A stretch of DNA of 14,356 nucleotides from an uncultured bacterium (GTDB lineage Bacteria; Bacillota; Clostridia; Oscillospirales; Oscillospiraceae). The stretch's first letter is position 1. The number at the start of each line of letters is the position of its first letter. The notes beneath the pieces were generated by a model. That model saw only the letters and a list, made by a program, of their open reading frames with translations, was not told the DNA's origin and ran no database searches. Where the stretch lies: contig CASECK010000175.1 of NCBI GenBank assembly GCA_949286295.1, positions 1 to 14,356 of the forward strand, given 5' to 3'. Position numbers and translations under genes: made by a program. Below are positions 1 through 6,025 of the stretch, piece by piece.

Positions 1-948
1 CGGCCGCCCCTCGATGACCCGGGAGTAGTTCTCGATGCCGGGGCAGTAGCCCAGCTCCTGCATCATCTCGATGTCGTACATGGTGCGCTGCTTGATGCGC
101 TGGGCCTCGACGAGCTTGCCCTCCTGCTCGAAGAAGGCCACCCGCTCCTCCAGCTCCTTGTAGATCTCCTGGACGGCGGCGTCCATCTTCTCCTTGGGGG
201 TGACAGAGTGGGTGGCCGGCCAGATGGGGATGTTGGCCAGCCGGCGGATGGGGGCGCCGGTGACCACGTTTATCTCGCTGATGCGCTCAATCTCGTCCCC
301 GAAGAACTCCACCCGGATGGCCGTGTCCTTCCAATAGGCGGGCCACACCTCCACCGTGTCCCCCCGGACCCGGAACATATTGCGCTCAAAGGCGATGTCG
401 TTGCGCTCATAGCGGATGGCCACCAGTTTTTTCAGCATCTCGTCCCGCCGGATGGTCATGCCCACCCGCAGGGAGACCATCATGGAGGCAAAGTCCTCCG
501 GCTCGCCCAGACCGTAGATGCAGGAGACCGAGGAGACCACAATCACGTCCCGCCGCTCCAGCAGGGAGGCGGTGGCGGACAGGCGCAGCCGGTCAATCTC
601 CTCGTTGATGGACGAATCCTTCTCAATAAAGGTGTCCGTGTGGGGGATATAGGCCTCCGGCTGGTAGTAGTCGTAGTAGGATACAAAGTACTCCACCGCA
701 TTATTTGGGAAAAACTCCTTAAACTCGGCGCACAGCTGGGCGGCCAGGGTCTTGTTGTGGGCCAGCACCAGGGTGGGCCGCTGGACGGCCTCGATAATCT
801 TGGCCATGGTGAAGGTCTTGCCCGACCCGGTGACCCCCAGCAGAGTCTGCTCGTCCAGCCCCAGCTCGATTCCCCTGGCCAGGGCCTGAATGGCCTCCGG
901 CTGGTCCCCGGCGGGGGTGTACTCTGAAACCACTTCAAACTTGGGCAC
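1..948 (-). CDS. uvrB: Excinuclease ABC subunit B (UvrB), N-terminal 316 residues, cut by window edge
   Basis: UvrB is the helicase-like damage-verification subunit of UvrABC nucleotide excision repair: it is loaded by UvrA, then recruits UvrC for incision. The visible part begins VPKFEVVSEYTPAGDQ. It has a Walker A motif GVTGSGKT at about residues 38-45 and the DNA-gripping beta-hairpin region, recognisable by YYDYYQPEAY at about 91-100 and the following IPHTDTFIEKDSSINEEIDR. The fragment ends in NYSRVIEGRP, which matches the conserved motif near the middle of UvrB. The family is usually about 650-680 residues, so roughly half is missing past the left edge. The start is GTG at 948-946, with GGAGG at 960-956 seven bases upstream. 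The gene lies about 70 bp after radC in the same direction, but that gap holds its own LexA-type promoter, so it can be induced separately. The translation was read by hand from the reverse complement. Confidence 0.97.
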   Translation of the reverse strand, partial: MPKFEVVSEYTPAGDQPEAIQALARGIELGLDEQTLLGVTGSGKTFTMAKIIEAVQRPTLVLAHNKTLAAQLCAEFKEFFPNNAVEYFVSYYDYYQPEAYIPHTDTFIEKDSSINEEIDRLRLSATASLLERRDVIVVSSVSCIYGLGEPEDFASMMVSLRVGMTIRRDEMLKKLVAIRYERNDIAFERNMFRVRGDTVEVWPAYWKDTAIRVEFFGDEIERISEINVVTGAPIRRLANIPIWPATHSVTPKEKMDAAVQEIYKELEERVAFFEQEGKLVEAQRIKQRTMYDIEMMQELGYCPGIENYSRVIEGRP

Positions 949-975
949 AGGCGCGCCTCCTCTCATCTGACCTAC

Positions 976-1004
976 AGTGTATCAGAACTTATGTTCGATT
1001 TCAA
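976..1004 (-). promoter_or_regulatory. uvrB promoter with LexA (SOS) box in the spacer
   Basis: On the minus strand a -35 TTGAAA (1004-999) and a -10 TACACT (981-976) are exactly 17 bp apart. Inside that spacer is a perfect GAAC-N4-GTTC dyad at 996-985, read on the minus strand as CGAACATAAGTTC. This matches the LexA (DinR) operator type of Gram-positive bacteria. The site lies 28-56 bp upstream of the uvrB GTG. LexA bound here would block RNA polymerase, and RecA-stimulated LexA cleavage after DNA damage would release it. SOS control of uvrB is known in Bacillus and other Firmicutes; its operation here is inferred from the sequence. Confidence 0.82.
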
Positions 1005-1018
1005 GTGTTTTCCGGCGC

Positions 1019-1750
1019 TTATTCCCACTCCTGGGGGCCGATGAGCTGGAGGACCTTCCGGCCCCCCTCTCGCTCGGACTCCCGCAGGGACACCACGTCC
1101 CCGTCGGTAAAAATCAGGTGGTCCACCATGGACACCCCCAGGGGACTCAGGGCGGCGCGGACCGCGTCCGTTCCGTACCAGTCCTCGGCGGAGGGAAAGG
1201 CCAGGTGGCTGGTGTGGTTGTGGGCCATATAAAAATAGCTGGCCCCCAGGGCCAGGGCGGCCTCGGCCACCCGGCGGATGCTCACGTCGCTGTTGCGCAG
1301 GTTCCCCTCGGAAATCCTCCGCACGCCCAGCGCCTTGCCCTTGCTGTCCAGGCAGAGGATATAGACCAGCTCGTTCCGGGCGCCGTAAAAATAGGGGGTC
1401 AGAATGGCCGCCGCCTGTTCCGCGGTGTGGACGATGCGCCCCGGTCCGCCCCGCTGCACGCTGTAGCGGCTGCTCAGGGCGGGAATCAAGCTCAGCAGGG
1501 CCGCAGTGTGCTCCCCCAGCCCCGGGACCTTTTTCAGCTCGTCCGGGGAGGCGTCCAGCACCTTGGCCAGGCTGCCGAAGCGGTCAATCAGCTCATGGGC
1601 CAGGGGATTCACATCCCCCTGGGGGATGGCGTAAAACAGCAGCAGCTCCAGCGCCCGGTGGTCGCTCCACCCCTCCAGGCCCCGGGCCAGGAACTCCGCC
1701 TTGACCCGCTGGCGGTGTCCGGCGTGGAGATTTTTCTGCTTCTCGGCCAC
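1019..1750 (-). CDS. radC: RadC family (UPF0758) JAB/MPN-domain protein
   Basis: This 243-residue protein has the two-part RadC layout. An N-terminal helical part contains a helix-hairpin-helix-like KVPGLGEHTAALL (about 74-86), and a C-terminal JAMM/MPN domain follows. The metal-site pattern HxH-x7-S-x2-D is present as H177, H179, S187 and D190, and E148 is a candidate for the upstream acidic residue. The usual HNHPSG is HNHTSH here, so it is a divergent member. Despite the name, a repair role is not well supported in the family; many members accompany mobile elements or DNA-processing genes. The start is GTG at 1750, with GGAGGG about 9 bases upstream. It lies 27 bp after pyrE, probably in one transcript, and is followed by uvrB, which has a separate SOS promoter. 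The family call is firm; the function is unknown. Confidence 0.9.
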   Translation of the reverse strand: MAEKQKNLHAGHRQRVKAEFLARGLEGWSDHRALELLLFYAIPQGDVNPLAHELIDRFGSLAKVLDASPDELKKVPGLGEHTAALLSLIPALSSRYSVQRGGPGRIVHTAEQAAAILTPYFYGARNELVYILCLDSKGKALGVRRISEGNLRNSDVSIRRVAEAALALGASYFYMAHNHTSHLAFPSAEDWYGTDAVRAALSPLGVSMVDHLIFTDGDVVSLRESEREGGRKVLQLIGPQEWE

Positions 1751-1777
1751 GGCCGCTCCCTCCTCTCCGCCGGGCGG

Positions 1778-2452
1778 TCAGGCTCTGGCTCCGTACTCGG
1801 CCAGATACGCCTCCATCTTTTCCCTCATCCCGTCGTCAATGTACACCTTCCCGTCCACGGGGTTGTTGTGGAGAAAATCGATGACCTCCCGGACGGTGAC
1901 GATGGGGAAGACCTGGATGCCGTGGTCCTGGCGCAGCTCGTCCAGGGTGGAGCACGCTCTGGTGCCCCGCTCCATCCGGTCCACCGAGACGAACAGGGCC
2001 TTGATGTTCACCTTGGCCACGTGCTTGAACAGCTCGATGGACTCCCGCACGGCGGTGCCGGCGGTGACCACGTCCTCGATGATGGCCACATCGTCCCCGT
2101 CCTGGGGCCGGTAGCCCACCATGGCTCCCCCCTCGCCGTGGTCCTTGACCTCCTTGCGGTTGAAGCAGTAGGGCAGGTCCCGGCCGTAGTTGCGGTACAG
2201 GGAGGCGGCGGCGGACACCGCCAGGGGGATGCCCTTATAAGCGGGGCCGAACAGGCAGGTGATGCCGCCGGGCAGCTTCTCCTGGATGCAGGCGGCGTAG
2301 TAGTCCCCCAGCTTGGCGGCCTGGGCGCCGGTCTTATAGTTGCCGGTGTTGACAAAATAGGGCGTCTTGCGGCCGGACTTGGTGGTGAAGTCCCCGAAGG
2401 TGAGCACGCCGGCGCGCACCATGAAGGTGATAAATTCCTCTTGATAGGTCAT
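1778..2452 (-). CDS. pyrE: Orotate phosphoribosyltransferase (PyrE)
   Basis: PyrE transfers the phosphoribosyl group of PRPP to orotate, giving OMP, the fifth step of de novo UMP synthesis in the cytosol. The 224-residue product is of normal family length. It shows SGRKTPYFVNTG near the N-terminus, GPAYKGIPLA, the basic loop FNRKEVKDHGEGG, and the PRPP-binding loop AIIEDVVTAGTAV, a type I PRTase signature. The ATG start at 2452 follows GGGAG. A good sigma-A-type promoter lies at 2534-2562, leaving a leader of about 75 nt that contains a GC hairpin. No other pyr gene is visible, so pyrE is separated from any pyr cluster and instead precedes radC (27 bp gap). I saw no PyrR-type binding motif in the leader. 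Confidence 0.96.
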   Translation of the reverse strand: MTYQEEFITFMVRAGVLTFGDFTTKSGRKTPYFVNTGNYKTGAQAAKLGDYYAACIQEKLPGGITCLFGPAYKGIPLAVSAAASLYRNYGRDLPYCFNRKEVKDHGEGGAMVGYRPQDGDDVAIIEDVVTAGTAVRESIELFKHVAKVNIKALFVSVDRMERGTRACSTLDELRQDHGIQVFPIVTVREVIDFLHNNPVDGKVYIDDGMREKMEAYLAEYGARA

Positions 2453-2497
2453 GATTGTCTCCCTCTTCTTTCAGATTGCGGCGCCCGCCGCCCCGGT

Positions 2498-2516
2498 CTG
2501 GCCGCCGGGCGGCCAG
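2498..2516 (-). promoter_or_regulatory. GC hairpin in the pyrE leader
   Basis: CTGGCCGC and GCGGCCAG form a perfect 8-bp stem around a 3-base loop, about 10 nt after the predicted pyrE transcription start and 45 nt before its ATG. It has no U-tract, so it is not an ordinary terminator. It could stabilise the 5' end or be one arm of an attenuator; neither can be decided from one sequence. Confidence 0.35.
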
Positions 2517-2533
2517 CCGGTCCTTAACGCTTT

Positions 2534-2562
2534 ATTATACCATCCCGGCCTTTGTTTTACAA
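2534..2562 (-). promoter_or_regulatory. pyrE promoter (sigma-A type)
   Basis: On the minus strand TTGTAA (2562-2557) and a consensus TATAAT (2539-2534) are separated by exactly 17 bp. The expected transcription start is near 2527, giving a 5' leader of about 75 nt to the pyrE ATG. It lies back to back with the plus-strand promoter of the sensor kinase gene. Confidence 0.75.
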
Positions 2563-2616
2563 GACTCGCCCCGAAACGGGGGGAGGACAAAAATTCAGGT
2601 TTCGTTAAGACTTTTC

Positions 2617-2645
2617 TTTACGTCCGCCCAGTTTTTTGTTATAAT
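2617..2645 (+). promoter_or_regulatory. Promoter of the KdpD-like/KdpE-like two-component operon
   Basis: TTTACG (2617-2622) and a consensus TATAAT (2640-2645) are 17 bp apart. The predicted start near 2652 leaves a leader of about 25 nt before the GTG at 2678. Just upstream, between the two divergent promoters, is an inverted repeat CGAAAC (2572-2577) and GTTTCG (2599-2604), a possible regulator site. Confidence 0.7.
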
Positions 2646-2677
2646 AAGCCAGACAGTAAGAAAAGGGGGCCAACATC

Positions 2678-3838
2678 GTGAAGCAGCGGCTGTCCGCCCT
2701 GTATCTCTGGCTGGATACGCAGTTCCACCGCGTCCCCGCCGTCCCCCGGGACCTGGCGGTCACCGCCCTGTTCCTGTGGGCCGCTTTCCTGGCCAGCGGC
2801 ATTCTGATCTCCCACACCGGGGACGAGAACAACTCCTCCCTGGTGTTCGTGCTGGCTGTGGTGCTCATCTCCCTGGTCACCACCGGCTATCTGTACGGCA
2901 TCGCCGCGTCGGTCATCGGGGCGCTTTGCATCAACTACTTCTTCATGTACCCCTACTCCGCCTTCAACCTGACCATCTCCGGCTACCCCGTGGCCATGCT
3001 GTCCATGGTGACCATCTCCTGTATCGTCTGCGCCCTCACCGCCCTGGTGAAAAAGCAGGCCATCGAGGCCGCCCGCCGGGAGCGGAACACCAAGGCCCTG
3101 TACGAGATGAACGAGAAGCTCAACGCCGAGAAGGCGGCCATCCAGCTGCAGTCCGACCGGGAGGCCATCCGGAGCAGCATTCTCCGGGCGGTGTCCCACG
3201 ACCTGCGCACCCCCCTGACCTCCATCTCCGGGGCGGTGTCCGTGCTGCTGAACAGCCCGGACATCTCCTCCAAGAATATGGCCATGCTCACCGATATCCA
3301 GCAGGACGCCGACTCCCTGATTTCCATGGTGGAAAACCTGCTGTCCGTCACCCGCATCCAGGAGGACGGCAGCCCCATCAAAAAACAGGACGAGCCGCTG
3401 GAGGAGGTGGCCGGCGACGCGCTGCTCACCACCCGCCGCCACTTCCCCGAGTGCCAGATTTCCATGCAGCTGTCCGACGACATTCTCTACCTGCCCATGG
3501 ACCCCCTGCTGGTCAAGCAGGTCATCGTCAATCTGCTGGAAAACGCCATCCGCCACTCCGGCGACACCCAACACATCTGCCTGCGCCTGGTCCGGCAGGG
3601 CCGGTGGGCGGTGGTGGAGGTCCGGGACCGGGGGAGGGGCCTGTCCCCCGAGGTGCTCCAGGCGGTCCGGACCGGGCAGCCCCTGGCCCAGTCCCTGTCG
3701 GGGGACACCACCAGGGGGATGGGCATCGGCCTGTCCGTCTGTCAGCGCATTATCAAGGCCCACGGCGGCTTTTTCGCCGCAGCCAACGACCCGGAGGGCG
3801 GCTCGGTGTTCCGCTTCGGCCTTCCCATGGAGGAATGA
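2678..3838 (+). CDS. KdpD-like membrane sensor histidine kinase (DUF4118), short form
   Basis: This is the sensor of a two-component system: it autophosphorylates on histidine and passes the phosphate to the response regulator encoded next to it. The product has 386 residues. Four membrane helices fall at about 25-45, 55-73, 75-91 and 104-124, the compact bundle seen in KdpD (DUF4118 type), followed by a coiled-coil-like linker of about 125-165. The kinase core follows: H-box with His174 (SHDLRTP), N-box with Asn289 (NLLENAIRHS), G1 DRGRG at 317-321 and G2 GMGIGL at 347-352. Full KdpD has about 900 residues with N-terminal KdpD and USP-like domains; these are absent, and the sequence upstream is non-coding. 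The start is GTG at 2678 with AAGGGGG 8 bases upstream. No kdpFABC or Trk/Ktr gene is in view, so the potassium link is only an inference from homology. Confidence 0.92.
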   Translation: MKQRLSALYLWLDTQFHRVPAVPRDLAVTALFLWAAFLASGILISHTGDENNSSLVFVLAVVLISLVTTGYLYGIAASVIGALCINYFFMYPYSAFNLTISGYPVAMLSMVTISCIVCALTALVKKQAIEAARRERNTKALYEMNEKLNAEKAAIQLQSDREAIRSSILRAVSHDLRTPLTSISGAVSVLLNSPDISSKNMAMLTDIQQDADSLISMVENLLSVTRIQEDGSPIKKQDEPLEEVAGDALLTTRRHFPECQISMQLSDDILYLPMDPLLVKQVIVNLLENAIRHSGDTQHICLRLVRQGRWAVVEVRDRGRGLSPEVLQAVRTGQPLAQSLSGDTTRGMGIGLSVCQRIIKAHGGFFAAANDPEGGSVFRFGLPMEE

Positions 3839-3842
3839 GACA

Positions 3843-4550
3843 ATGAACGAGAAGCAGACCATCCTGATTATCGAGGATGAGCGCTCTATCAGCAACTTTA
3901 TCTGCCGCGCCCTGGGCGCCAACGACTATAAGGCCATCCCGGCCTTCAGCGGCAAGGAGGGGATGTCCCTGTTCTTCTCCCACAGCCCGGACCTGGTACT
4001 GCTGGATTTGGGGCTGCCGGACACCGACGGGCTGGATGTGCTGGCCCAGCTGCGGGGCCTGCCCCGGGAGGTGCCGGTCATCATCATCTCCGCCCGGGAC
4101 CGGGAGTCAGAGAAGGTGAAGGCCCTGGACATGGGGGCCGACGACTATGTGGTCAAGCCCTTCGGCGTATCCGAGCTGCTGGCCCGCATCCGCTCCGCCC
4201 TGCGCCGGTCCGACCGCATCAAGCTCAGCCAGGGCATCCAGCGGGATGTGTATCAGATTAAGGACCTGACGGTGGACCTGGCCAAGCACCAGGTCACGCT
4301 GGGGGATGAGGAGATTCACTTCACCCAGAACGAGTTTAAAATCATCGAGCTGCTGGCCATCCACGCCGGCAAGGTGCTCACCTACGACTTCATCTTAGAG
4401 CACGTCTGGGGGCCGTACAGCGGCAGCGGCAGCAACCAGATTCTCCGGGTCAATATGGCCAACATCCGCCGCAAGCTGAAGGAGGACCCCTCCAAGCCCC
4501 GGTATATCCACACCGAGCTTGGCATCGGCTACCGGATGCTGGACGACTGA
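3843..4550 (+). CDS. OmpR/KdpE-family response regulator
   Basis: This 235-residue response regulator is the partner of the kinase before it (4-bp gap; its GGAGG SD at 3829-3833 lies inside the end of the kinase gene). The receiver domain is complete: acidic pair E11/D12, phospho-acceptor D55 in VLLDLGLPD, switch residue S83 and K105 in VVKPF. A winged-helix output domain follows, with LTVDLAKHQVTLGDEEI, the LTQNEFKIIELLA-like segment, HVWG and the terminal VNMANIRRKL...YIHTELGIGYRM, typical of OmpR/PhoB DNA-binding domains. It is closest in style to KdpE. Target genes cannot be deduced here. The gene is closed by the hairpin terminator at 4556-4613. Confidence 0.94.
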   Translation: MNEKQTILIIEDERSISNFICRALGANDYKAIPAFSGKEGMSLFFSHSPDLVLLDLGLPDTDGLDVLAQLRGLPREVPVIIISARDRESEKVKALDMGADDYVVKPFGVSELLARIRSALRRSDRIKLSQGIQRDVYQIKDLTVDLAKHQVTLGDEEIHFTQNEFKIIELLAIHAGKVLTYDFILEHVWGPYSGSGSNQILRVNMANIRRKLKEDPSKPRYIHTELGIGYRMLDD

Positions 4551-4555
4551 GGCGC

Positions 4556-4613
4556 AGCGCGGCCCCCGCCCTTGCTATCAAAGGGCGGGGGCCGCGCTGT
4601 TAACAGTTTTTTT
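4556..4613 (+). terminator. Rho-independent terminator of the two-component operon
   Basis: An uninterrupted 18-bp stem pairs 4556-4573 with 4581-4598 around a 7-base loop. A run of seven T residues follows at 4607-4613. The stem is very GC-rich. The U-tract starts about eight bases after the stem, a little further than usual. It begins six bases after the response regulator stop codon. Confidence 0.88.
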
Positions 4614-4658
4614 ATGGGCTTTTCCCCTTCATTTACACCTATTTTACCCGCCCGGCGC

Positions 4659-4664
4659 TATAAT
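4659..4664 (+). promoter_or_regulatory. -10 box of the small RNA gene
   Basis: A consensus TATAAT ends seven bases before G4671, where the predicted RNA fold begins. No good -35 exists at 16-18 bp; the nearest TTTACA (4632-4637) is 21 bp away. The promoter may be activator-dependent or read by another sigma factor. Confidence 0.5.
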
Positions 4665-4670
4665 GAAGAT

Positions 4671-4859
4671 GCAAAGGGAAGCGAATCCTCCGCCGGTCTC
4701 TGCCCCTGTTTTGCTCCGGGTCCTCTCTCACTTGCCCGGGGCGCATTTAAAAACTGCGGCAGCGGGCGGTCATCCCATACTCTCTCCTGGGATCACCCTC
4801 TCTCCCCTTTGCCGCACACAAAGGTCCCCCCTTCCGCCAAAGGGGGGACTTCTTTTTTT
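4671..4859 (+). ncRNA. ssrS: Structured small RNA, candidate 6S RNA
   Basis: No ORF here has an SD plus start, yet the stretch has a -10 box in front, a terminator behind and a closed fold. The outer stem pairs GCAAAGGG (4671-4678) with CCCTTTGC (4805-4812). Inside a large asymmetric bubble, CCGCC (4690-4694) pairs with GGCGG (4765-4769) and CTGCC (4700-4704) with GGCAG (4758-4762). An apical hairpin pairs 4714-4720 with 4735-4741 around a 14-base loop. The 3' side of the bubble carries its own hairpin, ATCCCA/TGGGAT (4772-4793). This is the 6S RNA layout: a rod with a central bubble and a small hairpin on the 3' strand. The block TTTAAAAACTGCG (4745-4757) resembles UUAAAACUGCG as I remember it at the same place in E. 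coli 6S RNA. 6S RNA mimics an open promoter and sequesters the housekeeping RNA polymerase in stationary phase. The alternative is a regulatory sRNA with three CU-rich single-stranded motifs. Confidence 0.55.
4822..4859 (+). terminator. Terminator of the small RNA gene
   Basis: A 12-bp stem (4822-4833 with 4840-4851, one G-T pair) with a 6-base loop is followed by C and seven T residues at 4853-4859. The T-run is on the plus strand only, so it ends the small RNA transcript. Its last two T residues are shared with the complement of the sigF stop codon at 4860-4858, so the two genes converge with no spacer. Confidence 0.88.
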
Positions 4860-5571
4860 ATGCCAGCTCCTGCCGCAGCCGCTCCAAGGCCCGCCGCTCC
4901 AGCCGGGACACCTGGACCTGGGACACCCCCAGCACCCGGGCGGCGTTCATCTGAGTCATACCCCGGTAATAGCGCAGCAGCAGCACCTGCCGCTCCCGGT
5001 CCGGCAGGGCGGACAGGGCCGCCCGGAGGGTGAGACGCTCTAAGATTCCCTCCTCCTCGCCCCCGGCGGTGAGGGTCCCCTCCAGGGTCAGTCCCCCCTC
5101 GCCGGCCGGCGTCTGGAGGGAGAGCACCGGTTCCGCGGCCGTCTCGGCGGCGGCAATCTCCTCGGCCGTCAGGCCGGTCTCCTCCGCCAACTCGGACAGG
5201 GTGGGCTCCCGCCCCAGCCGGAGGGCCAGGCGGCCCCTGGCCCCCCGAATCTCCCCGCCCCGCTCCTTCAGGCCCCGGCTTACCTTCACCGGGCCGTCAT
5301 CCCGGAGGAAGCGGCGAATCTCCCCGGCAATCTTGGGCACCGCGTAGGTGGAGAACTGCGTGCCGTACTGCTCGTCAAACCCCTGGACCGCTTTGAGAAA
5401 CCCCAGGCAGCCCAGCTGGTACAGGTCGTCCGGCTCCACCCCCCGGCCGTAGTAGCGGCGCACCACGCTCCAAATCAGGCCGTTGTTCTCCAGCAAAATC
5501 TGTTCACAGGCCCGGCTGTCCCCGCTCCGGGCCGCCGCCAGCAGGGTGGAATCGGACAGCGCGCCGCTCAC
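4858..5571 (-). CDS. sigF: RNA polymerase sporulation sigma factor SigF (SpoIIAC)
   Basis: SigF directs the first forespore-specific transcription programme after asymmetric division. The 237-residue product has sigma-70 region 2 with DLYQLGCLGFLKAVQGFDEQYGTQFSTYAVPKI (roughly 48-80), a region 3 helix-turn-helix (EPTLSELAEETGLTAEEI), and region 4 with LPDRERQVLLLRYY and the recognition helix SQVQVSRLERRAL close to the end. The assignment to SigF rather than SigG rests on position: it is the third gene after spoIIAA and spoIIAB. The start is GTG at 5571-5569, overlapping the spoIIAB stop by four bases (GTGA), so translation is probably coupled. This suits the known need for a balance between SigF and its anti-sigma factor. 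The TAA stop overlaps the T-run of the converging small RNA terminator. Confidence 0.96.
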   Translation of the reverse strand: MSGALSDSTLLAAARSGDSRACEQILLENNGLIWSVVRRYYGRGVEPDDLYQLGCLGFLKAVQGFDEQYGTQFSTYAVPKIAGEIRRFLRDDGPVKVSRGLKERGGEIRGARGRLALRLGREPTLSELAEETGLTAEEIAAAETAAEPVLSLQTPAGEGGLTLEGTLTAGGEEEGILERLTLRAALSALPDRERQVLLLRYYRGMTQMNAARVLGVSQVQVSRLERRALERLRQELA

Positions 5572-6005
5572 CGCCCCGCCCGGCGGGCAATCTTCCGCCC
5601 CATGGTGACGGTGGTCCCCTTGCCGGGCCGGGAGCGGACCTTCAGGGTATCCATAAAGCTCTCCATGATGGTAAAGCCCATGCCGGAGCGCTCCTCTCCC
5701 CCGGTGGTGAACAGGGGGGTCCTGGCCTGCTCCACATCGTCGATGCCTACCCCCCAGTCCTTCACCGCAATCTCCAAGCTGTGGTCGGCCCGGATGCGCA
5801 GCTTCACCTGAATCTTGCCCAGCGTGTCCGGGTAGGCGTGGACGATGGCGTTGGTCACCGCCTCGCTGACGGCGGTCTTGATGTCGTTGACCTCCTCCAG
5901 GGTGGGGTCCAGCTGGGCGGCGAAGCAGGCCGCCGCCGCCCGGATGAACCCCTCGTTGGCCGAGCGGCTCGGAAACTCCAGCGCCACTTGATTTTCTGTT
6001 TTCAT
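5568..6005 (-). CDS. spoIIAB: Anti-sigma F factor and serine kinase SpoIIAB
   Basis: SpoIIAB binds and inhibits SigF and phosphorylates the anti-anti-sigma factor SpoIIAA, so it sets when forespore gene expression starts. The 145-residue protein is a GHKL-fold ATPase: N-box SEAVTNAIVHAYP (Asn52), G1 box VKDWGVGIDD (Asp83) and G2 box GGEERSGMGFTIMESFMD. Length and motifs are typical. An upstream in-frame start would add about 20 residues, but ATG at 6005 is preferred: it gives the family-typical MKTENQVALEFPS beginning and follows GGAGGAGG (6024-6017) by 11 bases. The gene lies 52 bp after spoIIAA; that gap holds a very stable GC hairpin touching the SD. It overlaps sigF by four bases. Confidence 0.96.
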   Translation of the reverse strand: MKTENQVALEFPSRSANEGFIRAAAACFAAQLDPTLEEVNDIKTAVSEAVTNAIVHAYPDTLGKIQVKLRIRADHSLEIAVKDWGVGIDDVEQARTPLFTTGGEERSGMGFTIMESFMDTLKVRSRPGKGTTVTMGRKIARRAGR

Positions 6006-6016
6006 CCTATGTACAT

Positions 6017-6024
6017 CCTCCTCC
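6017..6024 (-). promoter_or_regulatory. spoIIAB ribosome binding site
   Basis: GGAGGAGG on the minus strand ends 11 bases before ATG 6005. It decides the start against a longer in-frame reading and sits one base after the 12-bp intercistronic hairpin, so ribosome access may depend on that structure. Confidence 0.7.
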
Positions 6025-6025
6025 G

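Noticed and set aside
977..2527. Long plus-strand open frame (516 codons) opposite radC and pyrE
   Set aside because: It covers two well-recognised minus-strand genes, gives a low-complexity G/Q/H/V-rich translation and has no SD. Long antisense frames are expected in DNA this GC-rich. The same applies to the other long frames opposite the kinase, both MATE genes, the ABC genes and argS.
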